A stretch of 64,000 nt of DNA, from the NCBI GenBank assembly GCA_027924585.1, contig BSBM01000764.1, forward strand, positions 3,442,001-3,506,000, read 5' to 3'. The translations under genes were made by a program, and so were the position numbers. Under the pieces are notes generated by a model that saw only the letters and a program-made list of their open reading frames with translations, searched no databases and was not told where the DNA came from. This stretch comes from Larix kaempferi (taxonomy: Eukaryota > Streptophyta > Pinopsida > Pinales > Pinaceae). The stretch's first letter is position 1. The number at the start of each line of letters is the position of its first letter. Shown one piece after another: positions 1-11,727 of the stretch.

Positions 1-2757
1 AGGGCATGCCAATTTTGCACAAGGAGGTCAATTTTGAACCGAATGCTCTTGGGAAACCGTGGACATCGTGAACACATCCAAAATGGACATATGCAAGTGT
101 GGGAGCTAATGGAACCACATCCCACTCACTGGTTTGGGTTCCGTGCCCGCAGAGCAAATTCTCAAAGTGTCCATGAATGACCACGGGGTCCGAGGAAAAA
201 ATGGCCATAGAACCAAAACTGTGACTCTAGTCGCGAAGCCAACTATTCTGATGCTTTCAAGACACTAGGTTTCAGTCGAGGGACACCTCCTACTGTGACT
301 CAATCGCCCAAAAATGGTGCTATTGTGGCATCTTCAGAACTAGGGTTTTGCTCAATGAATACCATGCCAATTTTGCACAAGGGGGTCAATTTTGAACCAA
401 AGGCTCTCAATCGACCATGGCCATTGTGAACACATCCACAATGGCCATATGCATGTGTATGAGTTGATGGAACCCCGTTCCGCTCACCAGTTTGGGTTAT
501 GTGCCCCTGGATTAAATTCTTAAAGTGTCCCTGAATGGACACGAGGTTCTAAGAAAAATGGTCATAGAACCAAAACCGTGACTCCGGTTGAAAATCCGTC
601 AATACCAATGGACTTGGGACACTGGGTTTCAGCAAGGGGATCCCCCCTACTATGATTCAATCACCTGGAAACGGTGTTATTGTGCCATCTCCAGAACTAG
701 GGTTTTGCCCAGTGAAGGCCATGCCAATTTTGCACAAGGGGATCAATTTTGAATCGAAGGAGATGAGGCGACCATGGTCATCATGAACACTTCCACAATG
801 GGCATATGCACATGTGGGAGTTCATGGAACCCTATTCTTCTCACCGGTTTAGGTTTCGTGCCCTCGGAGCAAATTCTCAAAGTGTCCATGAATGGCCATG
901 GGGTGCCAAGAAAAAATGGCCATAGAAACAAAACCATGAATCTGGTTGCGAATACGTCGATTCTGATGGATTCAGGATGTGGGGTTTCATCTGGGGGACC
1001 CCCCATACCATGACACAATCGTTTGGAAACAGTGCTATTGTTTTGTCTCTAGAAATAGGGTTTTTCTCACTAAAGGCCATGCCAATTTTGCACAAGGAGG
1101 TCAATTTTGAACATAATTCTACTGGGAGACCGTGGCCATCGTGAACACATCCACAATGGCCATATGCACATGTGGGAGATGACGAATCTCATTCCCCTCA
1201 CCATTTTGGGTTTTGTGTCCCCTGAGCAAATTCTCAAACTGTCCCTAAATGGTGACGAGCTTCGAGGAAAAAATGGGCATAGAACCAAAACCGTGACTCT
1301 GGTCATGAATACGTCGATTTCGATGGATTTGGGACATCGAGTTTCAACTAGGGGAAACCCCCAACCATGACTCAATCGCCCGAAAATGGTATTATTGTTT
1401 CATCTCTGGAACTAGGGTTTTGCTAAGTGAAGGCCATGCAAATTTTGCACAAGGGGGTCAATTTTGAATCGAATGCTCCCGCGTGACCGTGCCCATTGTG
1501 AACACATACACAATGGCCATATGCATGTGTGGGAGTTGACAGAACCTCGTTTTGCTCGCCGTTTTTGGTTTTATTCCCCTAGAGCAAAGTCTCAAAGTTT
1601 CAATTACCCGAAAATAGTGGTATTGTGCCATCTACAGAACTAGGGTTTTACTCACTGAAGGCCATGCCATTTTTGCACAAGGGGGTCAATTTTGAACCGA
1701 AGGCTCCTAGGCGACCGTGGACATCGTGAACACATACACAATGGCCATTTTCATGTGTGGGAGTTGAGAGAACCCTATTTCACTCACCGGCTTGGGTTTC
1801 GTGCCCCTGGATCAAATTTTCAAAGTGTCTATGAATGGTCATGGGGTGCTAGGAAATAATGGCCATAGAACCAAAACCATGACTCTAGTCATGAAGCCAT
1901 AGATTCTGATGGATTTGAGATTCCAAGTTTCGGTTGGGGGACCCCCCTACCGTGTCTCAATCGCCCGGAAATGGTGTTATTGTGCCATCTATGGAACTAG
2001 GGTTTTGTTGAGTGAAGGCCATGCCAATTTAACACAAGGGGGTCAATTTTGAACCTAATTCTCTTGGGAAACCGTGTCCATTGTGAACACATACACAATT
2101 TCCATATGCACGTGTGGGAGCTGATGGAACCCTGTTCCACTCATTGGTTCGGGTTCCGTGCCTTGGGAGAAAATTCTCAAGGCATCCTTGAACGACCACA
2201 GAGTGCCTAAGAAAAAATGGCCATAGAACCAAAACCATGACTCTGGTCATGAAGCCGTCAATTCTAATTGATTCGGTATGTCAAGTTCCAGTAGGGGTAC
2301 CCACCTAACATGACTCAATCGCCTGGAAATGGTGCTATTGTGCCATCTCCATAACTAGAGTTTTGCTCAGTGAAGTCCATGCCAATTTTGCACAATGGGG
2401 TCAAAGTTGAACCGAATGCTCCTAGGCGACCGTGGCCATCGTGAACACATCCACAATGGCCATATGAATGTGTGGGAGATGAAGGATTCTTGTTCCTCTC
2501 GTTGGTTCAAGTTTCGTGCCCTCGGAGAAAATTCTAAAAGTGTCTATGAGCAACCATGGGGTGCCAGGCAAAAATGGCCATAAAACAAAAAATGTGACTC
2601 TGGTCATGAAGACGTCGATTCCAATGGATTTGGGAAGCCAGGTTACAGTTGGAAGACCACCCCTACTATGACTCAATTTCCCGGAAATGGTGCTATTGTG
2701 CCATCTCCAAAACTAGGATTTTTCTCTGTGAAGGCCATGCCAATTTTGCAAGGTTTT
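1..2757. repeat. Satellite array, ~357-bp unit
   Basis: Eight head-to-tail units are visible. The anchor ATGCCAATTTTGCACAAGG (or close variants) recurs at 6, 363, 721, 1079, 1436, 1664, 2021, 2379 and 2737, so the spacing is 357-358 bp, except for one unit of 228 bp (1436-1663) that lost about 130 bp internally. Units are clearly alike but carry scattered substitutions, so the array is not freshly homogenised. The array runs off the left edge of the window. It ends just after the anchor at 2737, where sequence turns into an unrelated second satellite. Because 357 is a multiple of three, some frames stay open across units, but none keeps a shared protein, so it is non-coding. Confidence 0.95.
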
Positions 2758-2796
2758 ATAAGACCAAGTACCTTGCATGGTATTTTAGTACCAAAT

Positions 2797-4232
2797 GCTT
2801 TCTAGGGATAAATTTGTTTTTTTCTGGTTTCTACGGCTAGATCAAGTTCTATAAGCTAGATTACGTTCTATATGTCTAGATTAGGTCTCTAGGGCTAGAT
2901 AAGGATTCTAGATCAGGTCTCTAGGGTTCTAGGTCCGCATTAGGATTTCCAAGGCTAGATTTGTTTGTGTTTGGTTTCTAGGGCTAGATTGAGGTCTATA
3001 AGCTAGATTTGGTTCTATATGGATATATTAGGTCTCCAAGGCTAGATTAGGTCTCTAGGGATAGATAAGGATTATAGATAAGGTCTTTAGGGTTCCAGGT
3101 CCACATTAGGCTTTCTCAAGCTAGATTTGTTTTTGTCTGGTTTCTAAGGTTGGATCATGGTCTATAAGTTAGATTAGGTTCTATACGGCTAGATTAGGAA
3201 TCTAGGCATACATTAGGTCTTTAGGGATATATAAGGATTCTAGATCAGGTCTTTAGGGTTTTAGGTCCACATTAGGATTTACACGGGTAGATTTGTTTTT
3301 TTCTGGTTTTTACGGCTAGATCATGGTCTATAAGATAGATTAAGTTCTATATTGATATATTAGGTTTCCAGGGATATATTAGGTATCTAGGGCTAGATAA
3401 GGATTCTAGATGAGTTCTTTAGGGTTCTAGGTCCATTAGGCTTTCTAGGGATAGATTTGTTTTTGTTTGGTTTCTAGTGCTAGATCATGGTCTATAATCT
3501 AGATTAAGTTCTATATGGCTAGATTAGGTCTCCAGGGCTAGATTAGGTCTCTAGGGATAGATAAGGATTCTAGATCAGGTCTTCAAGGTTCTAGGTCCAC
3601 ATTTAGCTTTTCAAGGTTAGATTGTTTTTGGTCTAGTTTCTAGGGCTAGATCAGGGTTTATAAGCTAGATTAGGTTTTATATGGCTAGATTAGATCTCCA
3701 GGGATATATTAGGTCTCTAGGGATAGATAAGGATTCTAGATAAGGTCTCTAGGGTTCTTGGTCCACATTAGTCTTTCCAGGACTATATTTTTTTTGTTTT
3801 GGTTTCTAGGGCTAGATCAGGGTCAATAAGATAGATTAGGTTCTATATGTCTAGATTAGGTCTATGGGGATATATTAGGTCTCTAGGGATAGATACGCAT
3901 TCTAGATTAGGTCTCTAGGGTTCTAGGTCCACATTAGGCTTTCAAGGGATATATTTGGTTTTGTCTTATTTTTAGGGATAGATCATGGTCTATAAACTAG
4001 ATTAGGTTCTATATGGCTAGATTAGGTCTCCATAGATATATTAGGTCTCTAGGGATAGACAACGAATCTAGATCAAGTCTCTAGGGTTCTAGGCCCACAT
4101 TAGGATTTCCAGGGTTAGATTTGTTTTTGTCTGGTTTATAGGGCTAGATCATGATTTATTAGCTAGATTAGGTTCTATATCTATAGATTTGGTCTCCAGG
4201 ACTAGATTAGATCTATAAGGATATATTAGGGT
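2797..4232. repeat. Satellite array, ~166-bp unit
   Basis: The unit begins near a TCTGGTTTCTAGGGCTAGATC-like segment. That landmark recurs at about 2825, 2972, 3138, 3304, 3468, 3634, 3800, 3966 and 4132, so spacing is 164-166 bp after a shorter first unit of 147 bp. Inside each unit a ~20-bp motif of the form CTAGGGCTAGATTAGGTCT is repeated several times, so the 166-bp unit probably grew from a short minisatellite. It is A+T rich and has no open frame. The sequence between the two satellites (2758-2796) matches neither and is the junction. Confidence 0.93.
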
Positions 4233-5728
4233 CTATTTCAGAACAACGTGGGTGGCCTTTACAATTTAATGGTATAATAACACTCACACTTGCCAATGAT
4301 AGGTTGATAGGGCCTTTTATTTCTTAGAAGGAAGATGTAGATTTAGCTTCCAATCCTTATTGTGTGATTGTGAGATATTCGAGTGTGTAAGGATATCCTC
4401 TCATGATCAGGGAGAATGCCAACATTATTGATGTAGTGGCTTATGAGGATGTAGGGGTGATTGTACCACCAAATATATTTATAACATTTGTTTCTTCCAT
4501 CCATGAGACTTCCAATTATATAGTGGAGGAGAGGTGTGATGATGAGATTAAGTTCATCCACGCACCTTCTAGTTATTCATTAGAGAGGTGAATTCCTTAA
4601 TAGAGGATGTTGTTGAGGGTGATTCAAGAGTTGTAGATAACGTGAGTATTACAAAGTATAGAGCCATGGATTATGGAATCTCTTGACATAGGGGGTTTTC
4701 TTTGATGATAGTCTTACTTCAAGATTCTATCAAGATAAGGGATTTGTCCTAGTTTAGAATTGTTCAATTGCTAGAGTATTTGAGGTGCATGAGAGGCATT
4801 CTCATGACTATACGATAATATTTTCATAGTTCAATGAATGCCATAATATTTGCATCCCAAGGTGGATTTTACCTTGAATGGAGACATTATTATCTTTGCA
4901 AGTTGTCCTAGTTGAGGGAGTGTTATACTTTCATATTACTTAGAAATTGTTTACACCATGCTTTGGGTGCTTCATGATATTTGGTGTACATGGTGTATGT
5001 TCATCCCTTGAATGGTTTGAGATGGATTGTATCACAAGAGATGGTATGTGATTGATATGCACACTTGTGAGAACGTTCTCAATGGACGTAAGACCTTACA
5101 TTGTCATTGGCTTAGTGTTATTCCATTGAGAAGTTAAGATCTCTTTCCTCTATGGTGGACACCTTCCATGATGACCACATGGAGTATTCACTTGGTGGGA
5201 GAACACCCTACAAGATACGAGGAGCATTTCCTATTACAGAGGAGGGACAAAATCCCTAGATAGCATGTGGTGCCAGGGTTTCCTTTTTGGAAAGAGATTA
5301 TTTCCAAACATCACATCAAAACACAACACACATTCATTTGTGTATATTCCTTGGATTGATCTCTTAATAATGCACTTGGGTTCATGAGGAAATTCTAGTA
5401 GAGCATATGAGGAGGAGGTGGATAATTTTTATATCTTGAGATTCTTCTTTGTGCATATGATCTATATCTCTTGGGAGTTAGGGATTCTTGGTCTCTTGGA
5501 TAACTTTAGATGGTTATTTCCAACTCTTAATTGTCTCAAGTATATTGACACACTTAAGAGAAAACCAGATTTAACACTAATATTGAAGATAATAATATAA
5601 CCATGTAACTCTATTATGTTTTCCTTATATATATTCTATATAATAAGAGTTTTCAAATCTTGTTTATGCATGTGATTTTTTTATAAAGGGATGGAAACTT
5701 GAATTGGATTTATTGGTATCTTTTCTTC
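4233..5728. other. Unassigned block between satellite pieces
   Basis: About 1.5 kb with no terminal repeats or target duplication that I can see. A 62-codon open frame at 4403-4591 (+) and a few others are short, and I recognise none of them. The block is bounded on the left by the 166-bp array and on the right by a 44-bp scrap of the same satellite, so it may be an insertion into the array or part of a longer-range unit. No function is proposed. Confidence 0.5.
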
Positions 5729-5772
5729 TAGATTAGGTCTCCAAGGCTAGATTAGGTATCTAGGGCTGGATA
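5729..5772. repeat. Isolated fragment of the 166-bp satellite
   Basis: This stretch contains two copies of the CTAGATTAGGTCTCCAAGG-type motif, close to the sequence at 3520-3560 in the main array. It lies about 1.5 kb beyond the end of that array and stops abruptly at 5772. Confidence 0.8.
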
Positions 5773-7394
5773 GTGACAATGGGGATGGGACAATAGCATG
5801 GTTTAAAACATGTAATGGTGTAAAACATCAATGTATTGTAATATTAACTTAAACATCAAATAAACAATATAAGATAACAACATCTATATAACATGAAATA
5901 AACTATCTAACATGAATAACGTTAGACATGCATGAATAAATAATTACATGACTATAGCATGTACCTCAATCAATTAGGCCTTCTCGATTCTCTGTATTTC
6001 TGATTGTCTCAAACAACCTCTCATGCTTTGCATGAGGTAGCAAGTAACGTAGCTTGTTTGATGACTTCATTGACATTGTTTGTAGTTGGATGTTTGTACC
6101 AACGATCAAGTCATCAATTGATACACCCGTGAACCTGGTCTATAATCCACGTATACGTAGCCATTTCTCTTTGGTATCTTTCCATCTACTGTAAGATATT
6201 ATCCCTAAAAAACCATCGAGCTAGTCGAAAATTTAATGCCTTCACTATAAGTTAATGATGGGAGGAGGGTTTGCTTCCCTTAGATGCATGGTCACAACCA
6301 CTAATTTGTGCCAATTGCAATGTCTGTCGGGGAGACAACTGCGTATATTTGTCCTGCAAAAATGCATTTTATGGTCAAATTCGAACAAGTAGTGGTTTGA
6401 TAACATGGTTAATTAAAAAAAAATAAGGGAACCAATATATGATTGCAAAAATATTTACTTGGATGTACAAGATCAGATATTGTTGGCCGGATTTTCTGTC
6501 GTGAGGCCAACAAGGAGAAATAGTCCACACAAAGTGCTTAAAACAGCCCTCGATGTGTTTGGGATGACTAAATATTGTGGGAACAAAGGCCCCGTTGCCT
6601 TATGAGTTTGCTCTCAAAAGAGAGTCTCACAATCAAGAGATCTGAATATGCAATTAAAATGTGTTCTGACTAATATGAAATCCCTAAAAACTAATCTAAG
6701 ATGCAATTTCTTAGATAGCTGCAACAAACATTCTAACAACTATTAAACTTCAAAGAGATTTAAAAGTTGTTTGCAACCTATGGTTACAGTTATGAAAGAA
6801 ATATAATCTAAATTATATCTAAACTATTTCCTATTCTATCTAAATAATCTGTACCTAAAAATTATCCCGGGAGCAAAGTTTAAAAGAAGAATTTCTGATG
6901 CATAAAAGAAAGTTTCTTGACTAACTTACTTAAACAAAGTTAAATAAACAGCCATTTATTTAAGAACACCAATCTAATTAAAGATGAACACATAATAGAA
7001 ATTATAGTTAATCTTCAATCAAATTGTTTATGCAATCAGAAGCAATAATCATTCCAAACAATCAACATAAAAATCTAAACACACAAGCAAACACACAAGC
7101 GACTCAAGATTTTTAATTCATAATCAGATGTGCATAATAAAATCATGCAGAACATCATTGATCAAAACCTGACTGCTTGAAAATGACCAGTGAGCAATCT
7201 TTGGCTTTCAATTACAGCTTCATAAAAAATTACAAATTATTATCTACAACCAAAAGAAAGCTGGCTGAAAGGTAACATCTTCTATTCTCTGTTCAAAGAA
7301 TATGATATAGAAAACAAAAAAAAAGAATTTGAGAAAAAAAATTCTCCAATCATGCATAGTGTTTCCTTCCCCCTTTACAGTCGATATATCTGCC

Positions 7395-7403
7395 CCTTTT
7401 ATA
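7395..7403 (-). promoter_or_regulatory. TATA-box-like motif
   Basis: On the minus strand this reads TATAAAAGG inside ATGTATAAAAGGGGCAGATA, an excellent match to a plant TATA box. Downstream on the minus strand there is a long leader-like, T-rich region but no convincing coding frame. It may be the promoter of an old LTR rather than of a host gene. Confidence 0.35.
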
Positions 7404-8813
7404 CATGATCGACTACAAGTAACAATCTTCTGAAGGATAGCGATTAGTTGTGGTTACAATTATTTCATCTTCGAGAAAATCTCCATATATCTCGTTGGTT
7501 GATGCGTTGCTTTCCGAAGATGAATGCCAGAAATTCTTTCAAATAGATAAAGACTAAGTACAACTTCTTTCTCATGCTAAGCACTCTAGTAATGATAGAC
7601 ATCTTTCTTTATTGTTTACTTGTTTTATACGTTTATATCCTTCATCGGTTTCGAAAATCTTCTCGCTTTATTATTTAAAAACTGCACAACAACCAAAAAC
7701 AAATATAAAAAAATGATGAGAATTCCTGATATATGTCAAATATCTTATTACAAAGGGATAATGAGAATTTGTAAATAAATAAGCAATTGAATTTAAGAAA
7801 GGTAAAATGATAAAAGAGTTTTCCCTCAATTTGATCGACGGTTACGAAGTTCGTGGATTCAATAGTTCTGGCAATCGTCTCTATTTGCATTTGACAGAAC
7901 TAGCAATTTATGCCAAGACTAACCAAATCCCATTTACCCTTCAGTCCTTCATAACAGATTCTTTCCAAGTAAGCTGGCGTCCGACCGATCCGAGGTAATT
8001 CTGTCTCACATCTGGTGAATAACATGATGAGAACGATCTCCAAACTTTTCCTTAGGTTGATGGAATTTTCCTTTAGACTAGTTAATGAAGCAATCTATTT
8101 CCACATCTTTGGGTTGCACAGGTCGCCCTCCTCTAAAGCCAATCCTTATAATCGGTTTCAATAACGTCTTAAATCTGCACATCAGAAAAACACTAAATCG
8201 TGAAGATGAAATGAAACCAAACTAATTGTTAACGCAGCAAAATTAGTGCTAAGGGTAAGAATTATGTCATTTTCATTCAATCTCTTAATGTTCTCATCAA
8301 GACTAAGCCTCGAATCTTGTGGATTGAATCATCGAACTAGTTTATCTGTTCTCATCTCAGATTACGTAGTATAAATACGGAACGAATTTTGATCAAGGGG
8401 TATGTTTAACCTCTGCGATATTTACGTTGCATTCAATTTTTAATTGTCAAGATTGGAAGAACGTTAAGATTACCAAAGAAAATCCTCCTCGAATTCACCA
8501 CATGTTCTCATTAACTATTTTTGTATCCCTGCAATTTTATCGCCCTAATCAACGCAACTGTTGATTTCCATTATGCTCAACTACCTACGATTTGATGAAC
8601 GATTGATGAGTATGATTTCTGATCTGCTCTGAACTGTCAATTTTGTAGGTTTAGTGACAAGTGGAGGCTTTTCTTTTAAGTTTTATCTTCATATTAACTG
8701 CAACTGCAAAGAACCGCCTTTAAGAATATTTTAATTCGTGGCAGCTTAATTTCTGGAGGTAAATCTAAACCTACGTTGAAAGCCAAAATAATGAACTGGC
8801 ACATCATTTAATT

Positions 8814-8937
8814 TCATGGTAATAAAAAGATGGATTTATCCTCTTCAATTGACATGTCCTGGTCAAAGAGTTCTTTCATGGTAATAAAAAGATGGATTTA
8901 TCCTCTTCAATTGGCATGTCATGGTCAAAGAGTTTCT
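8814..8937. repeat. 62-bp tandem duplication
   Basis: Two adjacent copies begin with TCATGGTAATAAAAAGATGG at 8814 and 8876 and differ at only a few positions, so the duplication is fairly recent. Confidence 0.9.
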
Positions 8938-9660
8938 TATATAAACCAAAGGTTAAAAGTTTGCCATTTCAAACTTTAATCTTCACCTATTAAATGATTT
9001 TGAAATGTGCAAACGTTTATTTTATTCCACAACTTAAATATCAACTAAACCTTTTAGTCATGCAATCATATTTACTCTTGGATAACATAATGATAAAGTT
9101 GAGTATTAGTTGAGAATAAGAACTTAATTCAAATATTTTGTAAAAAGCGTTTTTCTAAAAAAATATGGAATTTTGACTCGTGACTAATACAATTTGGATA
9201 ATAAACTCAAAATTTAAGTTAATATTATTATTCTCAATAATAACCCATGTTGTGCATAATTTGAAAAAAGTTACTTATCTTAAATTAAAAGAATGCATTT
9301 TTAAAGTGTAAACTAAAAGTGAATAATCTTTTAATCAAATTATTTTAATTTTATTTAAAAATATAGAAATTCACATAAGAAAGGCAAAATGATAGATAAC
9401 CCAGAATGTGGTAAAAACGTATGATTTCATTTTTCAATATCATTTCAAGAGGTGAATAAAGATTCTGAAAATGGGTGTTTTTTTTTGGTATTTTGATTTA
9501 TTAAAATGTCTCAAAATTCATTTATACATTGAAAACCGAAATGGCAAGACTCTCTATAGGTCAAAATAATTGAATTCCTTCAAAGTAAGGTGTTCAATCA
9601 AATCAACTAAGGTCAAATAAGAGCATGCAAGTGTTCTTTAACCAGTATGAAGCAAAAATA

Positions 9661-10222
9661 TGTTGATATATATGTAACTTCGGAATGTATTTCACCCATG
9701 TGTATTGTACTCCTATAGAGATGGTATTATTCCTCTATACGGAAGTGTCGTCATTTGTATTGACAAGTGTCACAAGTGTCATAACTTGCTGTGATGGGTT
9801 CTTAGACCACCAAGCGTGGGGTCGGACCTGATTAATGTAACCATGGGTTATTATACTCTCCTAGAGAAGTCGGCCCTGCTAGTTTATGAGACAATTCAAG
9901 TTAAGTATAAATAGAGTGCGGGAGCACTCTATTTGATCATCTCATTATTCACTTCTACACTACTCAAAAAGTGGCGCACTAGTGAGGAAGGAGGAGTAGC
10001 TGCTAGGATAAGACTATCTCTTGTACTTGAGTTGTATCATCTCTCTTTCTATCTCTGAGGAAGTTGTGGGGTTTTTCACCTTTATGGTTTTCCCCAGTGA
10101 AACTCTGTGTGTCCATTGTCTTATGTGATTGCTTGTTATGCTTGATATGATTGATATGTTGTACATGTTATTCTCTCAGTAAATATCCTAGAGTATGTTG
10201 AATTAATGCTCAAAATATAACA
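9661..10222 (+). repeat. 5' LTR of copia A
   Basis: The 562-bp repeat starts TGTTGATATATATGTAAC and ends AAAATATAACA directly before the PBS. It holds TATAAATAG at 9906-9914, a likely promoter; the right LTR has TACAAATAG there instead. It contains a short GTCACAA duplication that the right copy lacks. Confidence 0.93.
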
Positions 10223-10234
10223 TGGTATCAGAGC
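10223..10234 (+). other. Primer-binding site of copia A
   Basis: TGGTATCAGAGC follows the LTR end with no gap. This is the standard sequence complementary to the 3' end of plant initiator methionine tRNA, used to prime minus-strand DNA synthesis. Confidence 0.92.
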
Positions 10235-10956
10235 TAACCTAAGAAGAAGACACTCTACAGTTGCGAAAACTAGGGTTTCTTGTTTATTGGATTTTTCTCC
10301 ATAGATTTTCGAAAATCAATATGATAGATTGACTTTCCTCGGCAAGGTGAATCATTCTGTCCAATCAGATCTCGATTATGGGCACTTTTATTTTTGGCCC
10401 TAAAAATTAGGGTTTCCACACAAATAGGAATTTTTGAAATCTGAGGACATGGCTGGAAGATCCTCAAAAAAATCAAAATTTAGAGCTTCAGATCGAACTT
10501 TTTGGTTGGGTGAAGCTCCGGAAAAATCAAACCCTAGTTTGGGGTCCTTTCTAGTGAAGCTGAAAATTAGGGCTTCTACAAAAGTTGGAATTTCTAAAAT
10601 CGGAGACCATGGCTGGAAGCTCCTATGAAAATTAGAAGTTTAGAGACCAAGATTGAAATTTTTGGTTGGGTGAAGCTCTAGGAAAAGAAAACCCTAATTC
10701 AGGGTCCTGTCTAGTGAATCCAGAAGTTTCAAAAGCAATTTTGAGGGGTGAAACTTTGCAATTTTCAAATTCTGAGTATACCAGCTTGATCGGCTCATCA
10801 ACGCACATCTTTCTATCCTTTCAGAAGTTTGAAATTCAAAGTTTGAATTTTTAGGATTTCTCTGACAAACCCTAATCCAGCACCAGATCCAGTTTTCAGC
10901 AAATCAAGTGGTAAGACCTAAATCTTTTATATTTCCATTTGAAGTACTCTTTAAAA
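10235..10956 (+). other. Leader of copia A
   Basis: Untranslated leader between PBS and gag. It carries three loose, diverged repeats of a GGTTGGGTGAAGCTC / CCCTA-rich segment near 10500, 10590 and 10665. The short open frames here (10434-10628, 10666-10854) arise from these repeats and are not convincing genes. Confidence 0.6.
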
Positions 10957-11727
10957 ATGTCTCATCACACCAATCTTGAGGATAAGCTTGAAAAGGGCTG
11001 ATAACTTCCAAGCATGGAAGTATAGGATTGGGTTAATCCTAGAAGAGAATGATTTGGATACCTACATAAGAGAAGAGGTTCCAGTTCCAGAGGGAGATGA
11101 GGCTAAGGCCTTACACAAGAAGGACTTGGTCAAGGCTAAGAGAATCATTGTTGATTCTATAAAGGACCATCTCATACCCCATGTGTCTTTCCTAAAGACA
11201 CCTAAGGAGATGTTTGACTCTTTGACCAAGTTGTTTAAAGGAAAGAACATAAATCGGAAGACGACTCTGCGCAACCAATTGAAAGGGGTAAAGCTAAAGA
11301 ATGGAGATACAATTCAATCCTACTTTTCCAAGGTCTCTCAAATCAAGGAACAACTTGAAGTTGTGGATGAAGTAGTGGAGAATGGTGAAATTGTTATGAC
11401 CACATTGAATGGCCTACCTAGGTCATAGGACTCTTCATCCAAGGAATCTATGGAAGAAGGAATTTGATCTCCTTCAGTAGACTGTGGGAGGAATGTTCGC
11501 AAGAAGAGGCTAGGTTTGCAACCCGAGAAGAAAAGATGGGAAGTGAAGATCACGCTCTCACAAGCACACACCAAGGGAAGCAAGTTTAATAGGGATAAAT
11601 CTCAGAACAAGAAACATTCTCACTTCCACCATAAGCAGAAAGATATCTCCCAAGTTCGATGTTACTCTTGTGATGAGAAATGACATTATGCTTCAGACTT
11701 TCCTAAGAACAAAAGGAACAACAAATT
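10957..11727 (+). pseudogene. Copia A gag (nucleocapsid) remnant
   Basis: Gag packages the element RNA into virus-like particles. An ATG at 10957 opens a frame reading MSHHTNLEDKLE, which breaks by a one-base frameshift near 10995. The main block (10978-11425) has the copia gag hallmark FQAWKYRIGLILEEND and a long charged alpha-helical region. It stops at 11426. Farther on, a CCHC zinc knuckle is recognisable at 11660-11710 but damaged: the first two cysteines and the histidine remain, the conserved glycine codon is TGA, and the last cysteine is phenylalanine. The protein is non-functional. Family assignment is firm from the N-terminal motif; the exact clade is not. Confidence 0.85.

Larger units (their letters stand above)
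5773..9660. other. A+T-rich DNA without recognisable genes
   Basis: No long open frame, RNA gene or complete element was found. The sequence contains a 62-bp tandem duplication (8814-8937) and a good TATA motif on the minus strand (7395-7403). The open frames at 7675-7890 (-) and 7807-7998 (+) overlap each other, are short and resemble nothing I know. Part of 6600-8800 could be an old LTR read on the minus strand, but I could not find its partner. Confidence 0.5.

Noticed and set aside
743-1375. Open frames of 70-100 codons on both strands inside the 357-bp satellite
   Set aside because: They follow from a unit length divisible by three; they are not conserved between units and match no protein.
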